From the NCBI GenBank assembly GCA_003030745.1, contig PYVG01000004.1, positions 3,491 to 67,490 of the forward strand: a DNA stretch of 64,000 nt, written 5' to 3'. The DNA comes from Pseudidiomarina aestuarii. GTDB taxonomy: Bacteria; Pseudomonadota; Gammaproteobacteria; Enterobacterales; Alteromonadaceae. Under the pieces are notes generated by a model. The model was not told the DNA's origin, did no database searches, and saw only the letters and a list, made by a program, of their open reading frames with translations. This document shows positions 49,302 to 58,895 of the stretch, one piece after another (the first letter of the stretch is position 1; every line of letters begins with the position of its first letter). A program made the translations under genes and the position numbers.

Positions 49302-50411
49302 ATGGGGAACGGGATTCATTTTCGGGCAACGCGGGCAGAGATCGATCGTGATGCCCTAGCGCACAACGCCCAACTCATCCGCGAGAACGCCGCTGAAGCC
49401 AAAGTGCTTGGTGTGATCAAAGCCGATGGGTATGGGCATGGTGTCATTAGCACCGCCAATGCTATTGCTGCCCATGTGGATGCCTTTGCTGTAGCTTTTA
49501 TTGATGAAGCATTGCAGTTGCGTGAGGCTGGTTTTAGTTTGCCGATTGTTCTGCTGGAGGGCTGTTTGTCTGAGGCAGAGTTACCGATTTGTGCACATCA
49601 CAACCTGCAACCCGTTGTGCATGAGCCTTCCCAGCTAGATGCCATACTGACATCACGATTAGTGCGCCCACTTGCCGTGTGGCTGAAAGTCGACACGGGC
49701 ATGCATCGGCTTGGCTGGCACCCGCAAGAAGTGGCTCGGGTGTATCGTGAGCTGGAGTCCTGCCCAAATGTCGGCGCTATTACACTGATGTCTCACTATG
49801 CGAACTCTGGCGATAGTGAGCATCCACTTACCCAACAACAGAATGACCTATTCAGTGCGGTGTGCGCAGAAACGGCGATGACGGAATCGCTCAGTATTGC
49901 GAACTCAGCTGCCCTCTTAAGTTCGTCAAAAGACTTCAGCACGCTCGACGGGCACTGGGTTCGAACCGGATTAACCTTGTATGGCGTCGCACCACGAACG
50001 CCAGACCGCAACATCACAATACCGCTGCGCCCAGTCATGCGTTTAGTTGCCCCTGTTATTGCACTGCGCGAAATCTCGGCGGGCGAAACCGTCGGTTACG
50101 GCAGTCGTTGGCAAGCCAAACGTAAGAGTTTGATTGCGACCGTCGCTATCGGCTATGCCGATGGCTATCCTCGGCATTGCCCAGACGGCACACCAGTGTA
50201 TTTAAATGGTGTGGAATTGCCGCTGGTGGGCACAGTATCCATGGATATGATTACGATTGATGTCACTGACCTTGAAGCTGTTCAGGTTGGTGATGAAGTC
50301 GAATTGTGGGGACCTAATCTGACAGTCGACCGTATTGCTGAGGCCGCTGGCACTATTAGTTATGAATTGCTCTGTCGGGTATCGTCACGGGTACCGCGAG
50401 TCGAAATTTAG
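49302..50411 (+). CDS. alr: Alanine racemase
   Basis: PLP enzyme making D-alanine for peptidoglycan. The 369 residues start with the alpha/beta barrel; the Schiff-base Lys is K40 in [10 protein letters not shown], and the second-subunit Tyr lies in [11 protein letters not shown], with [13 protein letters not shown] close to the end. It lies 8 bases after the antiporter and shares TTAG with the convergent yqhA-like gene. Confidence 0.96.
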   Translation: MGNGIHFRATRAEIDRDALAHNAQLIRENAAEAKVLGVIKADGYGHGVISTANAIAAHVDAFAVAFIDEALQLREAGFSLPIVLLEGCLSEAELPICAHHNLQPVVHEPSQLDAILTSRLVRPLAVWLKVDTGMHRLGWHPQEVARVYRELESCPNVGAITLMSHYANSGDSEHPLTQQQNDLFSAVCAETAMTESLSIANSAALLSSSKDFSTLDGHWVRTGLTLYGVAPRTPDRNITIPLRPVMRLVAPVIALREISAGETVGYGSRWQAKRKSLIATVAIGYADGYPRHCPDGTPVYLNGVELPLVGTVSMDMITIDVTDLEAVQVGDEVELWGPNLTVDRIAEAAGTISYELLCRVSSRVPRVEI

Positions 50412-50917
50412 TCGCCGCTGGTGTCTGACTTATCCCGCGTCAATTTATCTAAATAACCCATCGCAAATGCCGAACCGACAAAGGTCATGTGCATAATGAC
50501 GTACCATTTGATCTTGTCGTCGGCCAAGTTCTCAGCGTTCATAAACACTTTCAGCAAATGAATCGACGAGATTGCCACGATAGAAGCGGCGACCTTGTTC
50601 TTCAAACCGCCTGAGTCAATTTTACCCAGCCACGCCAGCTTCTCAGTACCGCCATTGATATTGAGAGTCGACACAAAGTTCTCGTAACCACTGAGCATCA
50701 CCATCACCAGTAGACCACCCACTAAAGCGATGTCGATGAGCGTCAGAACCATAAGAATTAAATCGACTTCAGGCGTGCTCAGAATAACCGGAAACGCATG
50801 CACGAGTTCTTGAAAAAACTTAATTGCCAGCAGTAACACCGCTAAACTCAGTCCCAAATAGATGGGTGCGAGCAGCCAGCGTAGGCTGTACATCAGATTC
50901 TCAAAAAAGCGTTCCAT
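50408..50917 (-). CDS. UPF0114/TIGR00645 family membrane protein (YqhA-like)
   Basis: A 169-residue inner-membrane protein with four hydrophobic segments and the typical [20 protein letters not shown] start. The family (E. coli YqhA) has no firm function. It forms a probable operon with the following YqaA-type gene (15-base gap on the minus strand). Confidence 0.9.
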   Translation of the reverse strand: MERFFENLMYSLRWLLAPIYLGLSLAVLLLAIKFFQELVHAFPVILSTPEVDLILMVLTLIDIALVGGLLVMVMLSGYENFVSTLNINGGTEKLAWLGKIDSGGLKNKVAASIVAISSIHLLKVFMNAENLADDKIKWYVIMHMTFVGSAFAMGYLDKLTRDKSDTSGD

Positions 50918-50932
50918 GGTGCTCCTCTTTCG

Positions 50933-51358
50933 TTACTGCGGCCAGAATAGTTGCATGATACCAAGCAACACGGCATACCGACCAGCTTTACTAATGAATA
51001 CTAAAATGAGGAACTGCCAGAAGCTTAAGCGCAACATGCCCGCAATAAACGTCAATGGGTCGCCCAAGAAGGGTGTCCAAGCGAGTAGTAACGACCATTT
51101 ACCATAGCGCTCGAACCACCAATGGCCTTTTTCTAGGGTTTTGGGTTTGAAGGGAAACCAGCGGCGGTCTTGGAACTGGAGTAAGTACCGCCCCAATACA
51201 TAATTGATCACGGAGCCAAGCGTATTTCCTGCTGACGCAACTGCCCATAACCACCACAGGTTATAGCCCTGCTGCTGAGCTGCTACTACTAAAATTTCTG
51301 ACTGCACGGGCAGTATGGTTGCTGCCAGCAATGCAGTCAGAAAAATGCTCAGATACAT
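50933..51358 (-). CDS. YqaA family (DedA/SNARE-associated) membrane protein
   Basis: A 141-residue membrane protein with four hydrophobic segments. FLTALLAATILPVQSEILV and LGSVINYVLGRYLL fit YqaA, a short member of the VTT/DedA superfamily; relatives take part in lipid scrambling or envelope homeostasis. The family's conserved Gly-Arg region (WTPFLGDPLTFIAGMLRL) is intact. Confidence 0.88.
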   Translation of the reverse strand: MYLSIFLTALLAATILPVQSEILVVAAQQQGYNLWWLWAVASAGNTLGSVINYVLGRYLLQFQDRRWFPFKPKTLEKGHWWFERYGKWSLLLAWTPFLGDPLTFIAGMLRLSFWQFLILVFISKAGRYAVLLGIMQLFWPQ

Positions 51359-51367
51359 AGCGACAAC

Positions 51368-53482
51368 TTAGTCGCCGTCAGCTGATTTCAAATAACGCTT
51401 AAACCAAGCCACGGTGTAATCGACCTTAGCATTGATGCGTGACGGCCGCGCCGTAACACCATGGTAAGCGTCGGGAATGCGCACCATTACCGTTGGAACT
51501 TGGCGAATTTTTAGCGCTTGATAAAACTGCTCGGTTTCAGCAATAGGTGTGCGGCGATCTTTCTCACCCGTGAACATCAGGACTGGGGTTTTCACATTAC
51601 CCACTCGCGACAGTGGCGAGCGCGCCCAGTAGTGGTCTGGATCTTCCCACGGCAACGCCGGGAACTGATTGGTGATTTGGCCAATGGAGCTATCGGCCGT
51701 CAGAGTTTTGCTCACCCAGTTGATGACCGGGTTGGTTGCCGCTGCGGCATTAAATCGATCAGTGGTACCGACCGCAAACGCGGTTGCGATACCGCCAGCT
51801 GAACCGCCTGCAATAAACAGATTATTCGGGTCAGCGACGCCTTTCTCAATCAATATATCAAGGCCTGACAGATGGTCGGCTAAGTCGTTGTCCGACGAAT
51901 AAAAGCCATCCAATAACATCGCGAAGTCTTTCCCGTAGGAGGTACTGCCGCGATAGTTGTTGTAGAAGACGACAAAGCCTTCCGCGGCATAGCGCTGATG
52001 CTCGGCACTAAAGAACGGGCCATAAGCCAAGTGTGGGCCACCATGAATTTCGACCATAGTTGGGTAAGCTTTGCTCGGGTCATAGTTTGGTGGAGTGAGA
52101 TACCAGCCATGAATTTCAGTACCGTCAAAGCTGGACTCATAGGTGAACTCGTTCAGCTGCGCCAGCTCGCGATACCCTAACACGTCCTCATTCAAAGCGG
52201 TCAGAACTCGTGTACGCTTAGCTTCTGAGCGCTGCTTTAAATCATACACAGCAACGTCAGCCGGTCGAGTAGCGCTGCCATAGGTAAAGGCAATCACGTC
52301 TGAGTTCGCAGCGGCAGAGAACATGCCGAACAGATAAGGACGACTCACACTGGTGCCACCGATTTTATCGGTTAAGTCGGTGCGACGATCGTTCAAGGTC
52401 ACTTGCGCTAGATTGTACTGACCGCGGTCGGCGTATTGCACTGCTAGAGTCTTGTTATCGAGCCATTGCGGGCTTTCCATTGAGCGGTCAAAGTCGGCTT
52501 GCAACGATTGAATATCACCACTGCTCAGATTCATGACCTGCAACTTTGCATTGTGATACGGCTCTGGTGCACTAGAGCGGCTCAAGAAAGCCAGATTTTT
52601 GCCGTCAGGCGATAGGCTAGCAGAATATTCACCGCCGGGTTGATCGGTGAGCTGGGTCAGCTCGAGTGACTGCGTATGCACCTGCCACAAGTCTTGCTCG
52701 CCAGTTTGATATTCCCAATTTTCGGCGCGCGTTGCGCCGAAAATGATGTGTTGGTTGTCGCACCAGGTGAGTGGCCCACCGTGGTCAAATGCGCCAGCCG
52801 TCAGCTGTCGTGCACTACCACCGTCGCTGGGAACCACAAACACTTGCCGATACGCCGACGGCACCACGCCTTGGCCATCACGCTGATAAAAGGTGCGTTC
52901 AACCACAATCGGTGCCGGCGCCCATTTCGCGTCTTTCGGTTTGCTCGCTGACTTCACTGACTTGGCAAAGTCTGTTTTCGGAGCTGGCTCGTTCATCATA
53001 AAGGCGATGTGCGTGCCGTTCGGCGACCAACTTAAGTTACCCGGACTTTGCTGAACACTGGTCACCGCAGTGAGCTTTTGCAGCGCCAACCAATACACAT
53101 GAATTTGATTCTTACCTGCGCGATTCGAGGTGAAAGCTAAACGGGTGCCGTCCGGCGACCAAGTTGGATTGCCATATTGATATTGGTCAGCAAACAAAGG
53201 CGTATGTGCGCCACTCTCGACGTCAATCAGCCACAATGAGTTGCGCGTGCCGTCATTCATGATGTCATAGCGAGACCGCACATAGACTATATGCTTGCCA
53301 TTCGGGCTGACCTGCACACTGTTCGCCCATTCCAACGCAAACACGTCTTCGCCGCTGAAAACCGGCTTGGTAATGGGGATAGTCGCGGTGTCTGTGGTCG
53401 CGCTCAGCGTATCAGCCGAAGCGCTCGGGGCCGTCAGCCCGAGCGTCAGCAACGCGGCACCAATCAATGTGTAGTTCTGCAT
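51368..53482 (-). CDS. Exported S9 family prolyl oligopeptidase-like peptidase
   Basis: A 704-residue exopeptidase/acylaminoacyl-peptidase-type enzyme with a signal peptide (cleaved near ASA, about residue 22). Residues about 40-430 form a beta-propeller (WSPDGTRLAF and SPDGKNLAF blades), and the C-terminal alpha/beta hydrolase carries the nucleophile Ser near residue 561 in IAGGSAGGIATAF, the Asp in FTGEKDRRTPI and the His in PDAYHGVTARP. The ATG at 53482 has an AGAGG ribosome site; a longer frame would read through repeat copy 3 and is rejected. Confidence 0.92.
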   Translation of the reverse strand: MQNYTLIGAALLTLGLTAPSASADTLSATTDTATIPITKPVFSGEDVFALEWANSVQVSPNGKHIVYVRSRYDIMNDGTRNSLWLIDVESGAHTPLFADQYQYGNPTWSPDGTRLAFTSNRAGKNQIHVYWLALQKLTAVTSVQQSPGNLSWSPNGTHIAFMMNEPAPKTDFAKSVKSASKPKDAKWAPAPIVVERTFYQRDGQGVVPSAYRQVFVVPSDGGSARQLTAGAFDHGGPLTWCDNQHIIFGATRAENWEYQTGEQDLWQVHTQSLELTQLTDQPGGEYSASLSPDGKNLAFLSRSSAPEPYHNAKLQVMNLSSGDIQSLQADFDRSMESPQWLDNKTLAVQYADRGQYNLAQVTLNDRRTDLTDKIGGTSVSRPYLFGMFSAAANSDVIAFTYGSATRPADVAVYDLKQRSEAKRTRVLTALNEDVLGYRELAQLNEFTYESSFDGTEIHGWYLTPPNYDPSKAYPTMVEIHGGPHLAYGPFFSAEHQRYAAEGFVVFYNNYRGSTSYGKDFAMLLDGFYSSDNDLADHLSGLDILIEKGVADPNNLFIAGGSAGGIATAFAVGTTDRFNAAAATNPVINWVSKTLTADSSIGQITNQFPALPWEDPDHYWARSPLSRVGNVKTPVLMFTGEKDRRTPIAETEQFYQALKIRQVPTVMVRIPDAYHGVTARPSRINAKVDYTVAWFKRYLKSADGD

Positions 53483-53518
53483 GGAGTATCCTCTGCTAGT
53501 TTGCGATGTTGTTCGTAA

Positions 53519-53624
53519 AGTGAACAGTGAATAGTGAATAGTGAACAGGGAATGGCAAACCGCTCGGCAGCATGTTTGTCTTTGTCTGTTCACTATTCAC
53601 TGTTCACTATTTACCGTCTTTCCC
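53519..53624. repeat. Interspersed GTGAACA-type palindromic repeat, copy 3
   Basis: The clearest copy, between the divergent S9 peptidase and GGDEF genes. A perfect 20-bp inverted repeat (53519-53538 and 53589-53608) starts AGTGAACAGTGAATAGTGAA, and the left arm repeats the GTGAATA unit once more. The right end TATTTACCGTCTTTCC matches the right end of copy 1 almost exactly. Confidence 0.85.
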
Positions 53625-53763
53625 CAGATTAACAGTGCTTGGGTGGTGTGCAATAGATTTCCGACCAAGCCCTATGAGACAACGACAAATGGTTTGTTTA
53701 TTTTGTGTAAGTTCCGTATGCTTCGATCAGTTTTGTGCCAATAACGGGTGAAGCAGGCGTCTG

Positions 53764-54906
53764 ATGTTGCATCTTCCGACTCTGATAATCGTCAGTATAG
53801 TGATGAACATACTGCTCGGATTTTTGATGTTGGTAATCTATCGATTACGCCAGCAGCAGCGCTGCTTTGTCTACTGGTCAGTGGCTTGTTTTGTGTTCGC
53901 GGGGGCGGCTGTTACAGCGAGTTTGCGAGCCTTGATTGATGCACCACTGCTAACCGTCTATTTCGCTGATTTACTGATTATATTGGCGCCGTTAATTGCG
54001 GTTGCCGGCCTTCGTGAATACCTCCATTACACACGCAGCTTTCTTTATTTACGGGCGCTTTGGGTCTGTTGTGCCATTTTGCTCGCACCGTTGCATGGAG
54101 AACCATTACTGGCTCAGTTGGTCACCTCCATAGTGCTGGCCGGATCTTTCGGTTACGCAACCTTGTTATTGGTCAAAGTGCCAACCCGTTCTGTGCTACC
54201 GAAACTGGTTTTAGCGCTACTTTTCGGGGCGCATGCTCTGATCATGATCATACAATCAAGTTTACTTTTCACCTCAGTGCGAGAAGGACCTTTACCCAGC
54301 TTTGCGCCTTTGCTCGAGTGGATATTGGTCAATCACTTGTTGCTCACCACAGCAACCGCAATGGTGTTTCCGCTGTTGGTGTTTGTTAGTAGTGAGAATC
54401 GGCTAACTCAACTCGCCAATTACGATGACCTGACTAAATTATTCAATCGACGTGCGTTTTATCAGCAGGCAGAAGACCATTTCTCACTGAGCGAAGTCGA
54501 AGAGAACGACTTTAGTGCGTTGATGCTGGATCTCGACCATTTCAAAACCATCAATGACCAATACGGGCATGCCGCAGGCGATGCTTGCTTACGCTGGGTT
54601 GCGCGTCAGATTCGGTCTCAACTCAGAGAGCAAGACGTAGCGGCACGCGTGGGTGGCGAGGAGTTCGCGATTGCGCTTCCAGGAACAGATGAGAGAGCCG
54701 CCATAGCGATAGCCGATAGACTACTCGAAGCCATAGGTGGCGAGCCGTTCGAGTATCAGGGCAAACCTATTCATTTGACCGTTAGTATTGGTGTCATTCA
54801 TCGCAAAACTCGACATGAGGCCTTGCAAGCACTCCTGATCGACGCCGATACTGCGCTCTATACCGCAAAAAAACAGGGGCGCAACCAAGTCGTGCTCGCC
54901 TCTTAA
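53764..54906 (+). CDS. Membrane-bound diguanylate cyclase (GGDEF)
   Basis: A 380-residue protein with six or seven membrane segments in the first 205 residues (7TM-like sensor, not assigned) and a C-terminal GGDEF domain. The active site ARVGGEEF (297-301) is intact, with the metal Asp in MLDLDHFKTIND and an I-site R288-x-x-D291. It should make c-di-GMP. Divergent from the S9 peptidase and 11 bases upstream of the amidohydrolase gene. Confidence 0.92.
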   Translation: MLHLPTLIIVSIVMNILLGFLMLVIYRLRQQQRCFVYWSVACFVFAGAAVTASLRALIDAPLLTVYFADLLIILAPLIAVAGLREYLHYTRSFLYLRALWVCCAILLAPLHGEPLLAQLVTSIVLAGSFGYATLLLVKVPTRSVLPKLVLALLFGAHALIMIIQSSLLFTSVREGPLPSFAPLLEWILVNHLLLTTATAMVFPLLVFVSSENRLTQLANYDDLTKLFNRRAFYQQAEDHFSLSEVEENDFSALMLDLDHFKTINDQYGHAAGDACLRWVARQIRSQLREQDVAARVGGEEFAIALPGTDERAAIAIADRLLEAIGGEPFEYQGKPIHLTVSIGVIHRKTRHEALQALLIDADTALYTAKKQGRNQVVLAS

Positions 54907-54917
54907 CGGAGGTTTCT

Positions 54918-56279
54918 ATGCGTTCATTTTATTCTTCCTACGTCGCTATCGCGGCGGCGATTCTAACTTTGGTTGGCTGCACCGCTGAAAACAGCACTGC
55001 GTCTGCCGTTGCTGCCGATACCGTGGTTCGTAACATCAACATTGTGGATGTTTCTGGAAATTCGTCGAAAATCGAAGAAGATCGAGTTATTTTCATCGAA
55101 AATGACCGCATCTCCGCGATCTTGCCCGCTGATACTAAAACGCCCATGGGCGCCACCGTGATTGATGGCGCTGGCGGATACGTGGTTGCAGGCTTTGCGG
55201 AAATGCATGGGCATGTGCCGCCTGCCAGTAGCTTTGGACAATTACCGGAGCGCTACCTTGAAGATGTCCTGTTTTTATACGTCGCCAATGGTGTCACCAC
55301 GGTCCGCGGCATGTTGGGTTATCCCCATCAACTCGATTTAAAAGCATCAATTGCCGCCGGCGAGATGGTAGGACCGACCCTTTACTTGGCTGGACCCAGC
55401 TTCAACGGTAACTCTATTGAATCACCGGAAGCCGCCACCCAACGCGTCATTGACCAGCGCGAGCAAGGTTGGGATTTGCTCAAAGTACATCCCGGGCTGA
55501 CGCTAGCTGAATACCAAGCCATGGCGCGTACTGCACGTGAATCAGATATGGAATTCGGCGGGCATGTACCCAGCGACGTTGGTCTAGCGAATGCTTTGAC
55601 AGAAGGCCAACGCACTATTGATCACTTAGATGGCTACTTGGAAGCTGTGGATGCCGTCAACCGCCCTATTACTAGCGAAGAACTGGAACAGTTAGTCGAA
55701 ATGAGCCTTGCTGCCAATGTAGCTGTGGTTCCGACCCAAGCACTCTGGGCAACACTCATTGGCGCGGGTGATGCCGAGGCATTGTTAGGCTACCCAGAGC
55801 TCGCTTACGTGCCACAACAAGTGAGTGACGGCTGGCGTGGCTTCCTTGAGAATCCATCAACCTCATACTTCAATGAATCAACTGCTGCAATTCAACAAGC
55901 CAATCGACAGCAGCTATTGAAAGCGCTGTATGACGGCGGCGTAGACATTATTTTTGGCACCGATGCGCCGCAGCTTTTCAGCGTACCTGGATTCTCGATT
56001 CACCATGAAATTCGTTTTATGCAAGACGCTGGGATTCCGGCTGACGCTATTATTCGCTCGGCCACCGTTGCCGCTGGTGAGTATTTTGCCGAGCAAGACG
56101 CATTTGGCACCATCGCCGCCGGAGAACGCGCCGACTTTATGATCGTGAACGGCAATCCGCTCGAAGACATCACTCGGCTGCGGGATACACAGGGCGTCAT
56201 GGTTCGTGGCCAGTGGCTCTCGCGCACCGCAATCGACAAAAGACTCGAAGAGATAAAACAGGTGCATAGTGAACAGTAG
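54918..56279 (+). CDS. Amidohydrolase family lipoprotein
   Basis: A 453-residue metal-dependent hydrolase with a lipoprotein signal (lipobox LVGC, Cys about 21). Metal-site residues: HGH in GFAEMHGHVPP, the Lys of LLKVHPGLTL (probable carbamylated Lys), His in FGGHVPSD and TIDHLDG, and Asp in IFGTDAPQ. This is the imidazolonepropionase/prolidase-like branch; it may cleave peptides or cyclic amides outside the inner membrane. The last residues (HSEQ-stop) are coded inside repeat copy 4. Confidence 0.87.
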   Translation: MRSFYSSYVAIAAAILTLVGCTAENSTASAVAADTVVRNINIVDVSGNSSKIEEDRVIFIENDRISAILPADTKTPMGATVIDGAGGYVVAGFAEMHGHVPPASSFGQLPERYLEDVLFLYVANGVTTVRGMLGYPHQLDLKASIAAGEMVGPTLYLAGPSFNGNSIESPEAATQRVIDQREQGWDLLKVHPGLTLAEYQAMARTARESDMEFGGHVPSDVGLANALTEGQRTIDHLDGYLEAVDAVNRPITSEELEQLVEMSLAANVAVVPTQALWATLIGAGDAEALLGYPELAYVPQQVSDGWRGFLENPSTSYFNESTAAIQQANRQQLLKALYDGGVDIIFGTDAPQLFSVPGFSIHHEIRFMQDAGIPADAIIRSATVAAGEYFAEQDAFGTIAAGERADFMIVNGNPLEDITRLRDTQGVMVRGQWLSRTAIDKRLEEIKQVHSEQ

Positions 56280-56334
56280 AAAGTGAACAGATCTATTCTT
56301 GTCTGTTCTCTATTACCTGTTCACCATTCACTAT
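56266..56334. repeat. Interspersed GTGAACA-type palindromic repeat, copy 4
   Basis: About 69 bases between the amidohydrolase and cydA. The left arm ATAGTGAACAG and a second AGTGAACAG face the right arm CTGTTCACCATTCACTAT. It contains the amidohydrolase stop codon. It may terminate transcription before cydA, though no T run follows. Confidence 0.75.
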
Positions 56335-56436
56335 TAGTTTAAGTATCCCGAGCATTAGAAATGGTCTCGGTGGTGGGCTGAACATTTCGTGAGCAGAAGC
56401 GTATAGTAAATACACCCATTGCTGTTCGAGGTGTTT

Positions 56437-57894
56437 ATGCTTACGCTCGTCGCAACTAGTGTCATCACTAGCGGTTTTATCCAAGACCCAACTGCTTTGT
56501 TGTTGGCACGCTTTCAGTTTGCTTTCACCGTCGCTTTTCACATTATTTTTCCTGCATTTACCATCGGCCTTGCGAGTTACCTTGCAGTGCTCGAGGGGCT
56601 CTATCTCAAAACCCGTAATCCGGTATACCAAAAACTGTTTCGTTATTGGGTGAAGATTTTCGCCGTCGCGTTCGGGATGGGAGTCGTGTCTGGCATTGTC
56701 ATGAGCTACCAATTTGGTACCAATTGGTCCGTGTTTTCCGACAAAGCAGGACCGGTAATCGGGCCACTCATGGGCTATGAAGTACTGACCGCCTTCTTCC
56801 TCGAAGCGGGTTTCCTCGGAGTCATGCTGTTTGGCATGAACAAGGTGGGCGAAAAACTTCACTTCTTTGCGACCTTGATGGTCGCGATTGGCACCGCCAT
56901 CAGCGCCTTCTGGATTTTATCGGTCAACAGCTGGATGCAAACACCCACTGGCTTTGCCATGAATGACGTCGGGCAATTTATTGTGGAAGATTGGTTTGAA
57001 GTTGTCTTTAATCCGTCATTCCCGTATCGGTTAGCGCACATGCTGCTCGCCGCTTATCTAACCACAGCTTTTGTGGTGGGCGCCGTCGCCGCTTGGCATT
57101 TACTGAAGGACAAAGCCAACGCGGGTGCCCGAAAGATGTTCTCGATGGCTATGTGGATGGCGTTGATTGTCGCACCGTTGCAAGTATTCGTGGGTGACCT
57201 GCATGGCTTGAACACGCAGGAATACCAACCTGCCAAAGTCGCCGCTATGGAAGGCCACTTTGAGACCCAGCGTCAGGCGCCATTGTACTTATTCGGCTTG
57301 CCCAACGAAGACACCGCCAGTGTTGATTATGCCGTCAAAATTCCTGGGCTTGCGAGCTTCATACTCAAGCATGACTTTGATGCGGAAGTGACCGGATTGG
57401 ATGCCTTCCCACGCGATGAATGGCCACCGGTCGCCATCGTGTTCTGGGCGTTCCGAGTCATGGTTGGGATTGGCATGTTGATGGTGCTGATTGGTGTGTG
57501 GTCCGGTATTCAGCGCTGGCGTGGCAAGCTCTATGACTCACCACTGTTGCACCGTGCAGCTCTATTCATGGGACCCATGGGGTTCGTGGCTGTAGTTGCC
57601 GGCTGGATAGTCACAGAAGTGGGTCGTCAGCCGTGGGTGGTTTATGGTTTATTGCGCACCGCTGATGCGGCGTCGCCCATAGCACTTGAGGGTGTCGCGG
57701 GCAGTCTGTTGGCGTTCATTGTGGTCTATTTCCTCGTGTTTGGTGCAGGAACCTTCTACATCATCCGGAAAATGGCAGGTTCACCAGATAAGGTGAACAT
57801 TCCAGATTATGCCAAGCGTCAGCATGCGATGGCAGTTGAGAGGATGTTCTACGATGACGATGATCAGTCACCGTCTAAAAGGGGGGACAAGTAA
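56437..57894 (+). CDS. cydA: Cytochrome bd-type quinol oxidase subunit I, CioA-like
   Basis: Catalytic subunit of a quinol oxidase with high oxygen affinity. 485 residues from the ATG at 56437 (GAGG ribosome site), with the heme b595 His in FHIIFPAF (about 35), and the conserved GRQPWVVYG at about 395. The Q-loop is short, as in the cyanide-insensitive CioA form rather than the E. coli long-Q-loop CydA. cydB starts at its stop codon. Confidence 0.95.
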   Translation: MLTLVATSVITSGFIQDPTALLLARFQFAFTVAFHIIFPAFTIGLASYLAVLEGLYLKTRNPVYQKLFRYWVKIFAVAFGMGVVSGIVMSYQFGTNWSVFSDKAGPVIGPLMGYEVLTAFFLEAGFLGVMLFGMNKVGEKLHFFATLMVAIGTAISAFWILSVNSWMQTPTGFAMNDVGQFIVEDWFEVVFNPSFPYRLAHMLLAAYLTTAFVVGAVAAWHLLKDKANAGARKMFSMAMWMALIVAPLQVFVGDLHGLNTQEYQPAKVAAMEGHFETQRQAPLYLFGLPNEDTASVDYAVKIPGLASFILKHDFDAEVTGLDAFPRDEWPPVAIVFWAFRVMVGIGMLMVLIGVWSGIQRWRGKLYDSPLLHRAALFMGPMGFVAVVAGWIVTEVGRQPWVVYGLLRTADAASPIALEGVAGSLLAFIVVYFLVFGAGTFYIIRKMAGSPDKVNIPDYAKRQHAMAVERMFYDDDDQSPSKRGDK

Positions 57895-58895
57895 TGGATT
57901 ACGCACTGATTTGGGCCATTCTGATTGCTGTTGCCGTGTTTGCTTACGTGGCATTGGACGGCTTTGACCTTGGTGTTGCGCTGCTCTTCCCGTGGTTTAA
58001 GAAGGAGCAAGACCGCGACATTATGATGAATACAGTCGCTCCCGTGTGGGACGGCAATGAGACTTGGCTAGTACTCGGTGGCGGTGGCTTACTGGCAGTA
58101 TTCCCACTCGCTTACGCCGTGCTGATGCCCGCCTTATATATGCCGGTGATCGCTATGTTGTTAGGGCTGATTTTCCGCGGCGTTGCCTTTGAATACCGCT
58201 TCAAAACCAAACGCGCGAAGCACATTTGGGATCTATCCTTTATTATCGGTTCGCTGGTTGCCGCCATGAGCCAAGGCATTATGCTGGGCGCCATGCTGCA
58301 AGGCATTGAGGTTGAGGGCCGTGCTTACGCTGGCGGCTGGTTTGACTGGCTCACGCCCTTCACTATTTTCTGTGGTTTGGCGGTAACGGTTGGCTATGCA
58401 CTACTGGGCGCCAGTTGGTTAGTGATGAAGACGTCGGGAGACCTACAGATGCGGAGCTATGCATTGGCACGCAAAGCCGCCTTGCTGTTGGTTGCTGCCA
58501 TTGCTTTTGTCAGCCTGTACCTACCCTGGCGCGATGCCACCATTGCCGAGCGTTGGTTTGGCTTTCCAGCCTCAGTATGGTTGTGGGTGTTGCCGGTAGT
58601 GCTAGCAGGCGTGACGTTTGGGTTGTTGTGCTCACTGTTCAAACAACAAGAAGGCCGCCCTTATTTATGGGCTCTGGGACTATTCTTACTTTCGTTTGCG
58701 GGCTTCGCGGTCAGTATTTTCCCTTACTTGGTGCCGTTTGAAATCACCATTTGGGAAGCCGCTGCACCGGATAACAGCTTGAAGTTTTTATTGGTAGGAG
58801 CGGTGGTACTGATTCCGATTATTTTTGCTTACACCGGCTACACCTATTGGGTGTTTCGCGGCAAAGTTGACGCTGATAGTGGTTACCATGACTAA
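57894..58895 (+). CDS. cydB: Cytochrome bd-type quinol oxidase subunit II, CioB-like
   Basis: Membrane subunit of the bd oxidase, 333 residues with about eight to nine membrane segments. The start YVALDGFDLGVALLFPW and the VWDGNETWLVLGGGGLLAVFP stretch are diagnostic. The ATG overlaps the cydA stop (TAATG), and its own end overlaps the small DUF2474 gene by 8 bases. Confidence 0.97.
   Translation: MDYALIWAILIAVAVFAYVALDGFDLGVALLFPWFKKEQDRDIMMNTVAPVWDGNETWLVLGGGGLLAVFPLAYAVLMPALYMPVIAMLLGLIFRGVAFEYRFKTKRAKHIWDLSFIIGSLVAAMSQGIMLGAMLQGIEVEGRAYAGGWFDWLTPFTIFCGLAVTVGYALLGASWLVMKTSGDLQMRSYALARKAALLLVAAIAFVSLYLPWRDATIAERWFGFPASVWLWVLPVVLAGVTFGLLCSLFKQQEGRPYLWALGLFLLSFAGFAVSIFPYLVPFEITIWEAAAPDNSLKFLLVGAVVLIPIIFAYTGYTYWVFRGKVDADSGYHD

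Noticed and set aside
53483..53593. N-terminal extension of the S9 peptidase
   Set aside because: The extra 37 residues are only the translation of repeat copy 3 and the intergenic region; the ATG at 53482 has its own ribosome site and starts a signal peptide.
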